NCBI GenBank assembly: GCA_032250895.1
Contig: JAVVEZ010000001.1
Location: 1-64,000, forward strand
Direction of reading: 5' to 3'
Length of the DNA: 64,000 nucleotides
Origin: JAVVEZ01 sp032250895
Lineage (GTDB): Bacteria > Pseudomonadota > Gammaproteobacteria > Pseudomonadales > Pseudohongiellaceae
The notes under the pieces are model-generated. The model was given only the letters and a program-made list of their open reading frames with translations, was not told where the DNA came from and made no database searches. This document shows positions 43,859 through 52,517 of this stretch, one piece after another; the first letter of the stretch is position 1; each line of letters begins with the position of its first letter. A program made the position numbers and the translations under genes.

Positions 43859-44730
43859 TGAGCATTTTGCTGAACAAGGATACAAGGGTAATCTGTCAGG
43901 GTTTTACCGGTTCTCAGGGCACCTATCATTCCGAGCAGGCCATGGAGTACGGTACCAGAATGGTCGGTGGCGTGACGCCTGGCAAGGGTGGGCAGACCCA
44001 TCTGGGACTGCCGGTATTCAATACGGTTTCAGAGGCGGTTCAGGAAACCGGCGCCGAAGCCACGGTCATCTATGTGCCGGCTCCCTTTTGCAAGGATTCC
44101 ATCGTCGAGGCGGTCAATGCCGGTATAAGGCTCATCGTCTGCATTACCGAAGGCATACCGACCCTCGACATGCTGACGGTCAAGGTCAAATGCGACGAGA
44201 TGGGCGTGCGGCTGATTGGTCCCAACTGCCCCGGCATCATTACCCCGGGCGAGTCAAAGATCGGTATCATGCCGGCCCACATCCATCTGCGGGGCAAGGT
44301 GGGGATTGTTTCCCGCTCGGGAACCCTGACCTACGAGGCCGTCAAACAGACCACGGATTACGGCTTTGGCCAGTCCACCTGTGTTGGAATCGGAGGAGAC
44401 CCCATTCCAGGATCCAGCTTTATCGACATTCTTGCCCTGCTGGAACAGGATGAGCAGACCGAGGCGATTGTGATGATCGGAGAGATCGGGGGAAGCGCCG
44501 AGGAAGAGGCAGCGGCCTTTATCAAGGAACACGTCAGCAAGCCGGTGGTCTCATATATTGCAGGGGTCACGGCGCCGGCAGGCAAGCGTATGGGGCATGC
44601 CGGGGCCATCATATCCGGTGGCAAAGGAACCGCTGACGAGAAGTTTGCGGCCCTGCAGGCGGCGGGGGTGCTTACCGTGAGAAGTCTTGCCGAGATCGGC
44701 AATGGTCTGAAACGGGCGGCAGGCTGGTAA
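43858..44730 (+). CDS. sucD: Succinyl-CoA synthetase alpha subunit
   Basis: 290 residues. The CoA-binding N-terminal domain has CQGFTGSQGTYHSEQAMEYG and GGVTPGKGG. The phosphorylated histidine is near residue 247 in RMGHAGAIISGGKGTA. GPNCPGIITPGE is also diagnostic. The ATG at 43858 overlaps the sucC stop; a longer frame from 43690 in another register of sucC is rejected. Last gene of the sdh-suc operon. Confidence 0.98.
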   Translation: MSILLNKDTRVICQGFTGSQGTYHSEQAMEYGTRMVGGVTPGKGGQTHLGLPVFNTVSEAVQETGAEATVIYVPAPFCKDSIVEAVNAGIRLIVCITEGIPTLDMLTVKVKCDEMGVRLIGPNCPGIITPGESKIGIMPAHIHLRGKVGIVSRSGTLTYEAVKQTTDYGFGQSTCVGIGGDPIPGSSFIDILALLEQDEQTEAIVMIGEIGGSAEEEAAAFIKEHVSKPVVSYIAGVTAPAGKRMGHAGAIISGGKGTADEKFAALQAAGVLTVRSLAEIGNGLKRAAGW

Positions 44731-45057
44731 AGGCCTGATGGATGCCGTTTTTGGCTGGACCTGGAAAAAGAAAATTGAAGCGGATTTTGGGCGGGTTTTT
44801 TATCTCTCAGGAGGTTTAAACTGCCGCAAGTAGTATGTTATGCTCGCCAGCCAAACGGACTGCAAGAGGTATTCAGGGACATGATATTGATTGAAGACAG
44901 GAACGCTTGATACAGCCTATGGCAGGGTTTTCGCTGTTTTGACAAGCTGTTCTACCAAAGTGTTTTATGGGGATTAACTTAAGATTGGGCCTTGTCTTTG
45001 CCGGTTCTTCATTCTTGGCAAAGCTGGCCTGGTTTTTATGACAAAGTGGGATGACAC
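44731..45057. other. sucD to TonB2-operon intergenic region
   Basis: 327 bp with no credible gene. It carries a promoter candidate at 44939-44968. No clear terminator for the suc operon and no convincing Fur box could be seen by eye. Confidence 0.55.
44939..44968 (+). promoter_or_regulatory. Candidate promoter of the TonB2-type operon
   Basis: A perfect TTGACA (44939-44944), an 18-bp spacer and TTTTAT (44963-44968, 4 of 6 matches) lie 90 bp before the first gene. Confidence 0.45.
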
Positions 45058-45864
45058 ATGAGCTACCATCGTTTTAAACAAAAGGTTTTTGTTCCGTTAC
45101 TGGTAATGCCGACTCTGTTTTTTTTGACGGGTTCGGCAAGCGGCCAGGATACCGTGGTGAATACCCAGATATTGGACCGGGCAGGGGAAATAGCAGAAAA
45201 GGCTTTTGCAGCCGCCAAAGAATCCCAGGTCAGGATCAATAAGTTATCCGACCAGGCTGATGAATTGCTCGGCCAATACCGGGATGAAGCCAAAATCGTC
45301 GATGGCCTGGTGGTTTACAACGCCGGCATGCGAAGAACCATCGCGGAGCAGGAAAAAACCATTGCCCGTTATGACAAATCGATCACTGAAGCCGCCGAGC
45401 TGCAGAGGCAGATCCCCCCTCTGATGGAAAGAATGATGGTGGCGCTGGAGCAGTTTGTTGCACTTGATCTGCCTTTCCAGGTAGAAGCCAGACAGCAAAG
45501 ACTCGATCTGATCCGTGGTGCCTTTGATGAGGCCAACGTTTCCATTGCAGAAAAATTCCGTCTCGTTCTGCAGGCTTATCAAATAGAAAGCGGTTATGGC
45601 CGCACCATGTCCTCCTATACCGATAATCTGGAAATAAATGGTGTTGAAAGAGACGTGGATATTCTTCAGGTGGGTCGTATCGCCCTGATTTATCAAACCA
45701 GTGATCAGACGTCAACCGGGGTCTGGGACAAAAATGCCAAGCAGTGGCTTGCCTTGCCGGACAGTTACAGAAGGCCTGTGGCCAATGGCATTCGTATGGC
45801 GAAGAATCTGGCCAGTACCGAGATTCTTGAATTACCGATTATTGCTCCGGAGTCAGTACAATGA
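45058..45864 (+). CDS. DUF3450 periplasmic protein of a TonB2-type system
   Basis: 268 residues: signal peptide (about 1-30, cut after SASGQ or nearby), then a long coiled coil (about 40-130, Glu/Gln/Arg-rich) and a C-terminal domain ending LPDSYRRPVANGIRMAKNLASTEILELPI. This is the DUF3450 family, found as the first gene of TonB2 clusters in Vibrio and marine gammaproteobacteria. It probably acts with the TtpC-like protein encoded next, whose ATG overlaps this stop by 4 nt. Biochemical role unknown. Confidence 0.85.
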   Translation: MSYHRFKQKVFVPLLVMPTLFFLTGSASGQDTVVNTQILDRAGEIAEKAFAAAKESQVRINKLSDQADELLGQYRDEAKIVDGLVVYNAGMRRTIAEQEKTIARYDKSITEAAELQRQIPPLMERMMVALEQFVALDLPFQVEARQQRLDLIRGAFDEANVSIAEKFRLVLQAYQIESGYGRTMSSYTDNLEINGVERDVDILQVGRIALIYQTSDQTSTGVWDKNAKQWLALPDSYRRPVANGIRMAKNLASTEILELPIIAPESVQ

Positions 45865-47282
45865 ATTTTATAAGAAAAACGGCATTAACCTTTTCGGCTG
45901 GCTTCCTGTGTCTGTTCATGCAGCAGGTCCTGGCCCAGCAACCCGCAGCGGCGCCAGCTCCTGCAGTTCCACAAATGGCGAGCAGTCTCGATGACCTGCT
46001 GAAGAAAGTCGAAGAGGCGCGCCTGAATGAGACGGAAGAACAAAAACAAAGAGAAGCCCAGTTCCGGGCCAATGTCAGTCAGCAGCAGTCTCTGTTGAAT
46101 GAGATGCGGCAACGACGTGCGAATGAAGAACGGATCAGTGTGGATCTGGAAAGCAAATACAATGAAAATGAAATCATCAAGGCCCAGCGGGATGCCACGC
46201 TGAAAGAGCGCCTGGGTGATCTGGATGAATTGTTTGGTACCATTGCCGGTGTGGTAGGCGATACCCGCAGCAATTTTGAAGCCTCCCTGGTCAGTGCCCA
46301 GTTCCCGGGCCGGGAAGCTTTTCTGGATGAACTGGCGGCAACCGCTACCAGCGACTCTGATCTGCCCAGCATTGAAGAGTTGGAAAGACTGTGGTTCTAC
46401 CTCTTGCAGGAAATGACCGAATCTGGCCGGGTGTCCGAATTCACCGCCAATGTCGCACAGCCTGATGGCACTCAGAGTGAGCAGGCAGTGGTCCGTATCG
46501 GCTCCTACAATATCGTCTCCAATGGCCAGTACCTGACCTTCAATCCCAACACCAAGCGTCTGAGCGTACTGCCCAGGCAGCCTGCTGGATACACGGATAC
46601 TGCCGTGGCCATCCAGAATGCGACATCCGGATTCACCACTGTAGGTATCGACCCTACCGGTCCCACCGGCGGTTCCTATCTGGCAGCGCTGATCAGCAGT
46701 CCAAACCTGCAGGAGCGCGTTGAGCAAGGTGGTACGGTGGGTAATATCATCATTGCGCTGGGTATCGTGGCCTTGTTGTTTGCGCTGGAAAGGTTGTTCA
46801 CACTGGGCATGATCGGTTCCAAGGTGAGCTCACAGCTCAAGCACCCTGGCAAGCCCAACAAGAACAATCCGCTGGGCCGGGTCCTGATGGTCTATGAAAG
46901 TGACCGAACCATGGACATCGAAACCCTGGAACTGAAGCTGGGTGAGGCCATCCTGCAAGAGACACCAAAGCTGGAGAAATTCCTGACCCTGCTGAAGATT
47001 ATCGCCACAGTAGCTCCTTTGATGGGTCTGCTCGGAACGGTAACCGGTATGATCCAGGTGTTTCAGGCCATTACCTTGTTCGGTACCGGCGACCCCCAGA
47101 TCATGGCGGGTGGTATTTCCGGCGCCTTGGTGACAACTGTTTTGGGTCTGGTTGTGGCGATTCCGACGGTACTGCTGCATACCCTGGTAAAAGGGCGCAG
47201 TGACCGCATCATCCATGTGCTGGAAGAACAGGCCACCGGTATCATTGCCAGAAAATCCGAGGCTGGTGAATCAAAAGCTTAA
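45861..47282 (+). CDS. TtpC-like ExbB/TolQ/MotA-family protein with periplasmic N-domain
   Basis: 473 residues. Signal peptide (about 1-25), a Gln/Ala-rich stretch, a periplasmic coiled coil (about 40-125) and a beta-rich domain (about 190-260), then a C-terminal ExbB/TolQ unit with membrane helices at about 290-310, 375-400 and 420-445 (LLKIIATVAPLMGLLGTVTGMIQVFQAI and GGISGALVTTVLGLVVAIPTVLLHTLV). This matches TtpC, the extra component that Vibrio TonB2 systems need for iron-siderophore transport. It is followed by a second, simple ExbB. Confidence 0.88.
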   Translation: MNFIRKTALTFSAGFLCLFMQQVLAQQPAAAPAPAVPQMASSLDDLLKKVEEARLNETEEQKQREAQFRANVSQQQSLLNEMRQRRANEERISVDLESKYNENEIIKAQRDATLKERLGDLDELFGTIAGVVGDTRSNFEASLVSAQFPGREAFLDELAATATSDSDLPSIEELERLWFYLLQEMTESGRVSEFTANVAQPDGTQSEQAVVRIGSYNIVSNGQYLTFNPNTKRLSVLPRQPAGYTDTAVAIQNATSGFTTVGIDPTGPTGGSYLAALISSPNLQERVEQGGTVGNIIIALGIVALLFALERLFTLGMIGSKVSSQLKHPGKPNKNNPLGRVLMVYESDRTMDIETLELKLGEAILQETPKLEKFLTLLKIIATVAPLMGLLGTVTGMIQVFQAITLFGTGDPQIMAGGISGALVTTVLGLVVAIPTVLLHTLVKGRSDRIIHVLEEQATGIIARKSEAGESKA

Positions 47283-47314
47283 CTTAAGCTGGATCTACTT
47301 TTGGAGAAGAGCTT

Positions 47315-47851
47315 ATGTATTTTGCTTTAATGGAAAGTATCGAATCCATCTCTGCTTTCATGGAGAGGGGTGGGCAGGTGCTCTGGCTGATTGCGCTGCT
47401 GCTGTTTGTAAAATGGACCCTGTTGTTTGAACGTGCGTGGTTTCTCAAAACCACGCACAAGAAAAATGTCAGAGCCGCGTTGAGCGAATGGGAGGCCAGG
47501 TCTGACAAGAGCTCCTGGAATGCCCATGCCATCAGGCAGCAGTTGATTTCAGGCGTTTCCCTCGACCTCAAATCCACCATTCCGGTGATCGAAGTCCTCG
47601 TGGTGATCTGTCCCCTGCTCGGTCTGCTGGGTACCGTGACCGGCATGATCGAGGTCTTTTATGTGATGGCCGTGACCGGCGGTGGCGATGCCAAGCAGAT
47701 GTCCGGGGGGGTCGCCAAGGCGACCATTCCCACTATGGCAGGCATGGTGGGGGCGTTGTCCGGAATTTTTGCCAGTAATTGGTTAAAGCACAAGGCTACT
47801 ATGGAAATGGAGTTGTTGGAAGACCACCTCACCATTCACCATGGACACTAA
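47315..47851 (+). CDS. exbB: ExbB-type proton channel subunit (ExbB2-like)
   Basis: 178 residues, three membrane helices: GGQVLWLIALLLFVKWTLLFERAWFL (about 18-45), VIEVLVVICPLLGLLGTVTGMIEVFYVM (about 90-118) and ATIPTMAGMVGALSGIFASNWL (about 134-156). The short form is typical of ExbB2. Together with ExbD it forms the proton-driven motor for TonB. It lies 32 bp after the TtpC-like gene and 24 bp before exbD. Confidence 0.93.
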   Translation: MYFALMESIESISAFMERGGQVLWLIALLLFVKWTLLFERAWFLKTTHKKNVRAALSEWEARSDKSSWNAHAIRQQLISGVSLDLKSTIPVIEVLVVICPLLGLLGTVTGMIEVFYVMAVTGGGDAKQMSGGVAKATIPTMAGMVGALSGIFASNWLKHKATMEMELLEDHLTIHHGH

Positions 47852-47875
47852 AACGAGCCAAGCAGCAGGTCAACT

Positions 47876-48280
47876 ATGAAAGGTTTTGGAAAAGCAAAAG
47901 ATGAAGAGCAGGCGGGTGAGATCGATCTCACCCCCATGCTCGATGTAGTATTTATTCTGCTGATCTTCTTTATCGTGACGGCGGTTTTTGTCAAGGAAGC
48001 CGGCTACGATGTTTTGAGGCCGGTTGCTGCCACCAGTGAGCCGACGACCATGGAACCCATTCTCATTGCGATTTCTCCGGCCGGTGAGATATGGATGGAT
48101 GGCGATATCGTACTGCCACGGAATGTCCGGCTGAGAATTGAGCAGCGGGTGGCAGAATCACCGAATGCCGGCGTTGTCATACAGGCAGATCAGGGGGCAC
48201 CCAATGAGTTTGTCCTGATCGTACTGAATGCAGCCAGGGAAGCTGAGGTTACCAATGTACAGATTGCAGCGGAGGAATAG
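47876..48280 (+). CDS. exbD: ExbD-type biopolymer transport protein (ExbD2-like)
   Basis: 134 residues. A single N-terminal membrane helix with the essential aspartate: EIDLTPMLDVVFILLIFFIVTAVF (residues about 17-40, Asp in PMLDV), then a periplasmic domain. It couples proton flow to TonB movement together with the ExbB proteins. tonB follows after 3 nt. Confidence 0.95.
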   Translation: MKGFGKAKDEEQAGEIDLTPMLDVVFILLIFFIVTAVFVKEAGYDVLRPVAATSEPTTMEPILIAISPAGEIWMDGDIVLPRNVRLRIEQRVAESPNAGVVIQADQGAPNEFVLIVLNAAREAEVTNVQIAAEE

Positions 48281-48283
48281 GTC

Positions 48284-48898
48284 ATGATCAGAATTGTCAA
48301 TCTTGGTATTGCAGTTTTGTTGGCGGCAGTCGTTACCACTTCATTGTTTTTTCTGATGCAGCTGTTGATTGCTTCGGGGCTGACTCAGCCGGAGCGCGGT
48401 GAGCAGCGAAAGATTGCGGATATCACGATGCCGCAACAGGAAGTGGTGATCCAGCGTCAGGAACCGAAACCTGAAAAGGTGGAGGAACCCGAGGAGATAC
48501 CCGATCTGCCTGATCAGACCATTCAATTGACGGCTCCCACCGGCCCCGGGATCAGCCTGGCAAGAGTGAATATTGATCTGGGTGACGTTGGCAATGGTGC
48601 CACTATTTCGGCAGCGGATGCCGAATATCTGCCCATTGTAACGATTGCCCCCCAATACCCACAGCGAGCGCTGGCAAGGGGCATCGAGGGCTGGTGCCAG
48701 GTGATGTTTACAGTGACTGAAAATGGTACGGTCGTGGACCCTGTCGTGGTGGATGCGGAACCGCCGAATATTTTTGACAGCTCTTCGATAAGGGCTGTAC
48801 AGCGCTTCAAATTCAATCCACGGACCAAGGATGGTCAGCCTGTCAGAACGCCTGGTGTCCAATACGTTTTCCGTTACAATCTTGATCAGGATCAGTAA
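48284..48898 (+). CDS. tonB: TonB-family energy transducer (TonB2-like)
   Basis: 204 residues: an N-terminal anchor helix (about 5-32), a short Glu/Pro-rich spacer with QRQEPKPEKVEEPEEIPDLP, and a C-terminal TonB domain containing IAPQYPQRALARGIEGWCQV (YP motif), TENGTVVDPVVVDAEPPNIFD and AVQRFKFNPRTKDGQPV. The short spacer is characteristic of TonB2 rather than classical TonB, which may explain the need for TtpC. It starts 3 bp after exbD. Confidence 0.94.
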   Translation: MIRIVNLGIAVLLAAVVTTSLFFLMQLLIASGLTQPERGEQRKIADITMPQQEVVIQRQEPKPEKVEEPEEIPDLPDQTIQLTAPTGPGISLARVNIDLGDVGNGATISAADAEYLPIVTIAPQYPQRALARGIEGWCQVMFTVTENGTVVDPVVVDAEPPNIFDSSSIRAVQRFKFNPRTKDGQPVRTPGVQYVFRYNLDQDQ

Positions 48899-48911
48899 AA
48901 GGGCCAATGAC

Positions 48912-50315
48912 ATGAACAAAGAGAATATAAACAAGCTCAAAATGTCCCGGAATTTATGTGCGGGTTTTACGTCCCTGACACTCGCCGCCGCCTTTCTGAC
49001 GGTCTTGCCGGTAGTCGATTCGGCCATCAACCTGAATATGTTCAGCCATACCCAGGTGCTGGCACAAAGAGCCGCCGATGAGACCAGGCCCCCGCCAGCC
49101 ACCCGGCAGGCGCAGACTCTCAGCCAGAGAGTGTTCCGTGTGATTGAAAATGTCATGGAACTGCGCGACGAGAAGGAAGACTATGCCGGTGCTCTCAAGG
49201 CACTGGATGAAATCAAGGCCATGAATGACGCAGGGCGGCTCAATGATTATGAACAGTTCACCATGTGGCTGTTCTACGCCAGTATCGACCAGGCCCAGGA
49301 ACGCTATGCAGAAGCCGTCCTCTCCTATGAGCAAATACTGAAGCTTCCGAACCTGACACCAGACCAGCGCGAGCAGGCCCTGTCAATTATTGGGCAGCTC
49401 TACTATGTGCTGGAAGACTACCGGAAAGCCATCGATGCGCTGAAAAAATATCTGGAAGTGGCAGTCGACCCCAGCCCGGATATGTATCTGCGCATAGGTA
49501 CGGCCTATTATCAGCTCGATGAGTTCCAGGAAGCCATTCCCTTCGTTTTGCGCAATATGGAACTTGAGCTCGCTTCCGGTGATCTCGTTCCCGAATCCAC
49601 TTATGGCCTGTTGAGGGCTCTCTATCTGTCGGTGGAGGATTATCCCAAGGCCAAACAGGTCCTGCGGGAGATGGTCGTGCTCTTCAACAAGCCTGAGGAC
49701 TGGGGTTTTCTGGCTTCCATTCACGGTCAGATGGAAGAGTTTCCGCAGCAACTTCAAACCTACTATGTCGCCAACGCCATGGGTTATCTGGAATCGGAGA
49801 ATCAGCTGATGAATCTGGCTTTTCAGCTTTTCAACAACGATAATCCTTACGGTGCGGCAAAACTGGTGGCCGATGGCATTGCCGCTGGCGTGATCAAGGA
49901 AACGGAAAGCAACCTGTCTTTCCTGTCACAGAGCTGGCAGATTGCCCGTGAAGATGAAAAGGCCATCGAGCCCTTGATAAAGGCTGCGGAAATTTCGGAA
50001 GAGGATGCCGGCGAGCTGTATGCACGTTTGGGCCGGGCCTATCTCAACCTGTCGGAGTTTAAAAAGGCTGCTGATGCTTTCGAGACGGCTTTGAAGGAAG
50101 GTAAACTGGACCGTCCGGATCAGGTGCGTATCACGCAGGCGAGAGCCTTGATGGATGCCAAGGAATTCGACAAAGCCTTGACTGTCCTGAAAGAAGCTGC
50201 AAAAGATCAACGCAGCAAAACGCTTGCCAATACCTGGATCAAGGTGGTGGAAAGTGAGAAAGCCAGGGAGGACTCTCTGCAAGAAAGGAGAGAACTCTAC
50301 AAAGGTTTTTTCTGA
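48912..50315 (+). CDS. TPR-repeat protein of the TonB2-type operon
   Basis: 467 residues. An N-terminal signal or anchor (about 15-38, FTSLTLAAAFLTVLPVVDS) is followed by about ten degenerate TPR-like helical hairpins, for example YAGALKALDEIKAMND, YAEAVLSYEQIL, YRKAIDALKKYLEV, LYARLGRAYLNLSEFKKAADAFETAL. TPR proteins close Vibrio TonB2 clusters in the same position (known from memory). It is periplasmic or outer-membrane facing and probably a scaffold. The ATG at 48912 is 13 bp after tonB; the upstream frame overlapping tonB is rejected. Confidence 0.85.
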   Translation: MNKENINKLKMSRNLCAGFTSLTLAAAFLTVLPVVDSAINLNMFSHTQVLAQRAADETRPPPATRQAQTLSQRVFRVIENVMELRDEKEDYAGALKALDEIKAMNDAGRLNDYEQFTMWLFYASIDQAQERYAEAVLSYEQILKLPNLTPDQREQALSIIGQLYYVLEDYRKAIDALKKYLEVAVDPSPDMYLRIGTAYYQLDEFQEAIPFVLRNMELELASGDLVPESTYGLLRALYLSVEDYPKAKQVLREMVVLFNKPEDWGFLASIHGQMEEFPQQLQTYYVANAMGYLESENQLMNLAFQLFNNDNPYGAAKLVADGIAAGVIKETESNLSFLSQSWQIAREDEKAIEPLIKAAEISEEDAGELYARLGRAYLNLSEFKKAADAFETALKEGKLDRPDQVRITQARALMDAKEFDKALTVLKEAAKDQRSKTLANTWIKVVESEKAREDSLQERRELYKGFF

Positions 50316-50370
50316 GGGCAACAGTTTGTTGAAAAAGTCCGTCCATGACCCGGCTTAGCAGGGGGTTTGT

Positions 50371-50400
50371 AAAAAACGCATCTTCGGATGCGTTTTTTTT
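50371..50400 (+). terminator. Rho-independent terminator of the TonB2-type operon
   Basis: A near-perfect AAAAAACGCATC-TTCG-GATGCGTTTTTT hairpin with a UUCG tetraloop and an eight-T tail, 55 bp after the TPR gene. It insulates the operon from htpG. Confidence 0.93.
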
Positions 50401-50403
50401 GGC

Positions 50404-50432
50404 CTTGAATATCAGGATTTTGGCCCAATAAT
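50404..50432 (+). promoter_or_regulatory. Sigma-32 (heat-shock) type promoter of htpG
   Basis: CTTGAA (50404-50409), a 14-bp spacer and CCCAATAAT (50424-50432) closely fit the RpoH consensus CTTGAAA-N12-15-CCCCATnT. It lies directly between a terminator and htpG, a classical heat-shock gene. Confidence 0.6.
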
Positions 50433-50477
50433 GCTGTCTGTGCACTTCGTAATCCATTCATGGGAGACAAACCACCA

Positions 50478-52391
50478 ATGACCGCGACAGCAGGAAAGGA
50501 AACCCTGGGGTTTCAAACTGAAGCGAAACAACTGCTTCATCTGATGATTCATTCCTTGTACAGCAACAAGGAAATATTTCTGAGAGAACTGATTTCAAAT
50601 GCTTCTGATGCGGCAGACAAGCTGCGTTTTGAAGCTCTGGCAGATCCCAAACTGTATGAAGATGACACCGATCTGAAGATAGTCGTGGAAGCTGACAGCA
50701 AGAAAAAGACCCTGACCATCCGCGACAATGGCATTGGCATGAACCGGACGGAGGTGATCGATCACCTGGGAACGATTGCCAAATCCGGTACGGCACAGTT
50801 TCTCGCGAAGCTCAGTGGTGATGAAAAGAAGGATTCACAATTGATTGGCCAGTTCGGCGTTGGTTTTTACTCGGCTTTTATCGTGGCCGATAAAGTGGAG
50901 GTACTGACGCGTCACGCAGGCGATGCTCCGGAGCAGGGTGTGAGATGGGAATCTGCCGGTGAAGCGGAGTTCAGTATTGAAAATATCGAAAAAAAGGAGC
51001 GTGGCACTACCGTTATTCTTCATCTCAAAAAAAATGAGAAAGAATTTTCGGAACTGTATCGCTTGCGCAGTATCGTGAAAAAATATGCCGATCATATTTC
51101 CCTGCCGGTGATGATGGAGAAGCAGAACTTCGGTGCCGACGAGGAAGCGCAGAAAAAGAAAACTGAAGTGGAATTTGAGACAGTCAATTCTGCAAAAGCC
51201 CTGTGGACACGTCCCCGCACGGATATCAAAGACGAGGAATACAAAGAATTCTACAAGCACGTCTCCCATGACTTTGGTGATCCTCTGGATTGGAGCCACA
51301 ATAAAGTCGAAGGCAAGCTCGAATACACCAGCCTTCTGTATATTCCGGCAAGAGCGCCGTTTGATCTATGGAATCGCGATGCGTCGAGAGGTCTTAAACT
51401 GTATGTACAGAAAGTGTTCATCATGGATGATGCCGAACAGTTTTTGCCACTTTATCTGCGTTTTGTAAAAGGCATTGTCGACTCCAGGGATATTGCCCTG
51501 AATGTCTCGCGCGAGATTCTTCAGCAGGATCCTGCCGTTGACTCGATGAAAAGTGCCCTGACCAAGCGGGTGCTGGATATGCTTGAAAAAATGAAGAAAA
51601 AGGACTTCGATAAATACAAATCCTTCTGGAAGGAGTTTGGGCCGGTCATCAAGGAGGGGCCTTCCGAAGATCACAGCAACAAGGAAAAGATAGCAAAGTT
51701 GATGCTGTTTGCTACCACTCATACCAATACCGCCGAACAGGATCAATCCCTGCAAGATTACGTGGCGCGAATGAAGCCTGAACAGAAGAAAATTTACTAC
51801 ATCACCAGCGAAACTTACAATACGGCAAGAAACAGCCCGCATCTCGAAGTCTTTACCAAAAAGGGCGTGGAGGTCTTGTTATTGACAGATCGTGTCGATG
51901 AATGGCTGATGAGTCACCTGACCGAATTTGATGGCAAGCCGTTCCAGGATATTACCAAGGGAGAACTGGATCTTGGCGACCTGGACAGCGATGAGGACAA
52001 GGAAAAACAAAAACGCGAGGATGAACAGGCCAAACCACTGCTGGAAAGGATCAAAAGCAGTCTCGGCGAGCGTGTGACTGATGTCAGAACCACCCACAGA
52101 CTCACGGATTCACCGGCTTGCCTGGCCCTGGGTGAGCATGATATGGGAGCCCAGATGCGTAAAATCATGGAAGCGGCGGGGCAGAAAATGCCAGAGTCGA
52201 AACCAGTGTTTGAAATCAATCCCGGTCATCCTTTGATCCAGAAACTCGATCAGGAGAGTGACGAGGACCATTTCAATGATCTGGCCGCCATCCTGTTTGA
52301 TCAGGCCAGCCTTGCTGAGGGGGGGCAACTGGATGACCCGGGCACTTACATCAAACGTCTCAACAAACTGCTGTTGGAGCTGAGCCACTGA
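50478..52391 (+). CDS. htpG: Chaperone HtpG (bacterial Hsp90)
   Basis: 637 residues from ATG 50478, which follows GGGAGA by 10 nt; the ATG at 50460 would place that site inside the coding region. The GHKL ATPase domain has LRELISNASDAADKLRF, TIRDNGIGM, GTIAKSGT and IGQFGVGFYSAFIVADKV. The middle domain has the catalytic Arg loop region LPLYLRFVKGIVDSRDIALNVSREIL, and the C-terminal dimerisation domain is complete. A dimeric ATP-driven client chaperone in the cytoplasm. Confidence 0.97.
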   Translation: MTATAGKETLGFQTEAKQLLHLMIHSLYSNKEIFLRELISNASDAADKLRFEALADPKLYEDDTDLKIVVEADSKKKTLTIRDNGIGMNRTEVIDHLGTIAKSGTAQFLAKLSGDEKKDSQLIGQFGVGFYSAFIVADKVEVLTRHAGDAPEQGVRWESAGEAEFSIENIEKKERGTTVILHLKKNEKEFSELYRLRSIVKKYADHISLPVMMEKQNFGADEEAQKKKTEVEFETVNSAKALWTRPRTDIKDEEYKEFYKHVSHDFGDPLDWSHNKVEGKLEYTSLLYIPARAPFDLWNRDASRGLKLYVQKVFIMDDAEQFLPLYLRFVKGIVDSRDIALNVSREILQQDPAVDSMKSALTKRVLDMLEKMKKKDFDKYKSFWKEFGPVIKEGPSEDHSNKEKIAKLMLFATTHTNTAEQDQSLQDYVARMKPEQKKIYYITSETYNTARNSPHLEVFTKKGVEVLLLTDRVDEWLMSHLTEFDGKPFQDITKGELDLGDLDSDEDKEKQKREDEQAKPLLERIKSSLGERVTDVRTTHRLTDSPACLALGEHDMGAQMRKIMEAAGQKMPESKPVFEINPGHPLIQKLDQESDEDHFNDLAAILFDQASLAEGGQLDDPGTYIKRLNKLLLELSH

Positions 52392-52404
52392 ACGCCTGAC
52401 ATTA

Positions 52405-52434
52405 CTCCCGACAGGCCTCCTGGGCCGTCGGGAG
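52405..52434 (+). terminator. Strong GC-rich hairpin after htpG, without T-run
   Basis: An 8-bp stem CTCCCGAC/GTCGGGAG encloses an inner GGCC/GGCC pairing, 13 bp after the htpG stop. The lack of a T-run makes intrinsic termination uncertain; it may protect the mRNA 3' end instead. Confidence 0.5.
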
Positions 52435-52517
52435 GCTTCCGTGTTGCGCGCGGCGGGGTGTCTCGCCGGTATAATCCTTTAATCTGCGGGCTCCTGTTGC
52501 CCATTTACGGGTCTGTC

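Noticed and set aside
44731..45057. Fur box before the TonB2-type operon
   Set aside because: No stretch close to the 19-bp GATAATGATAATCATTATC consensus was found by eye.
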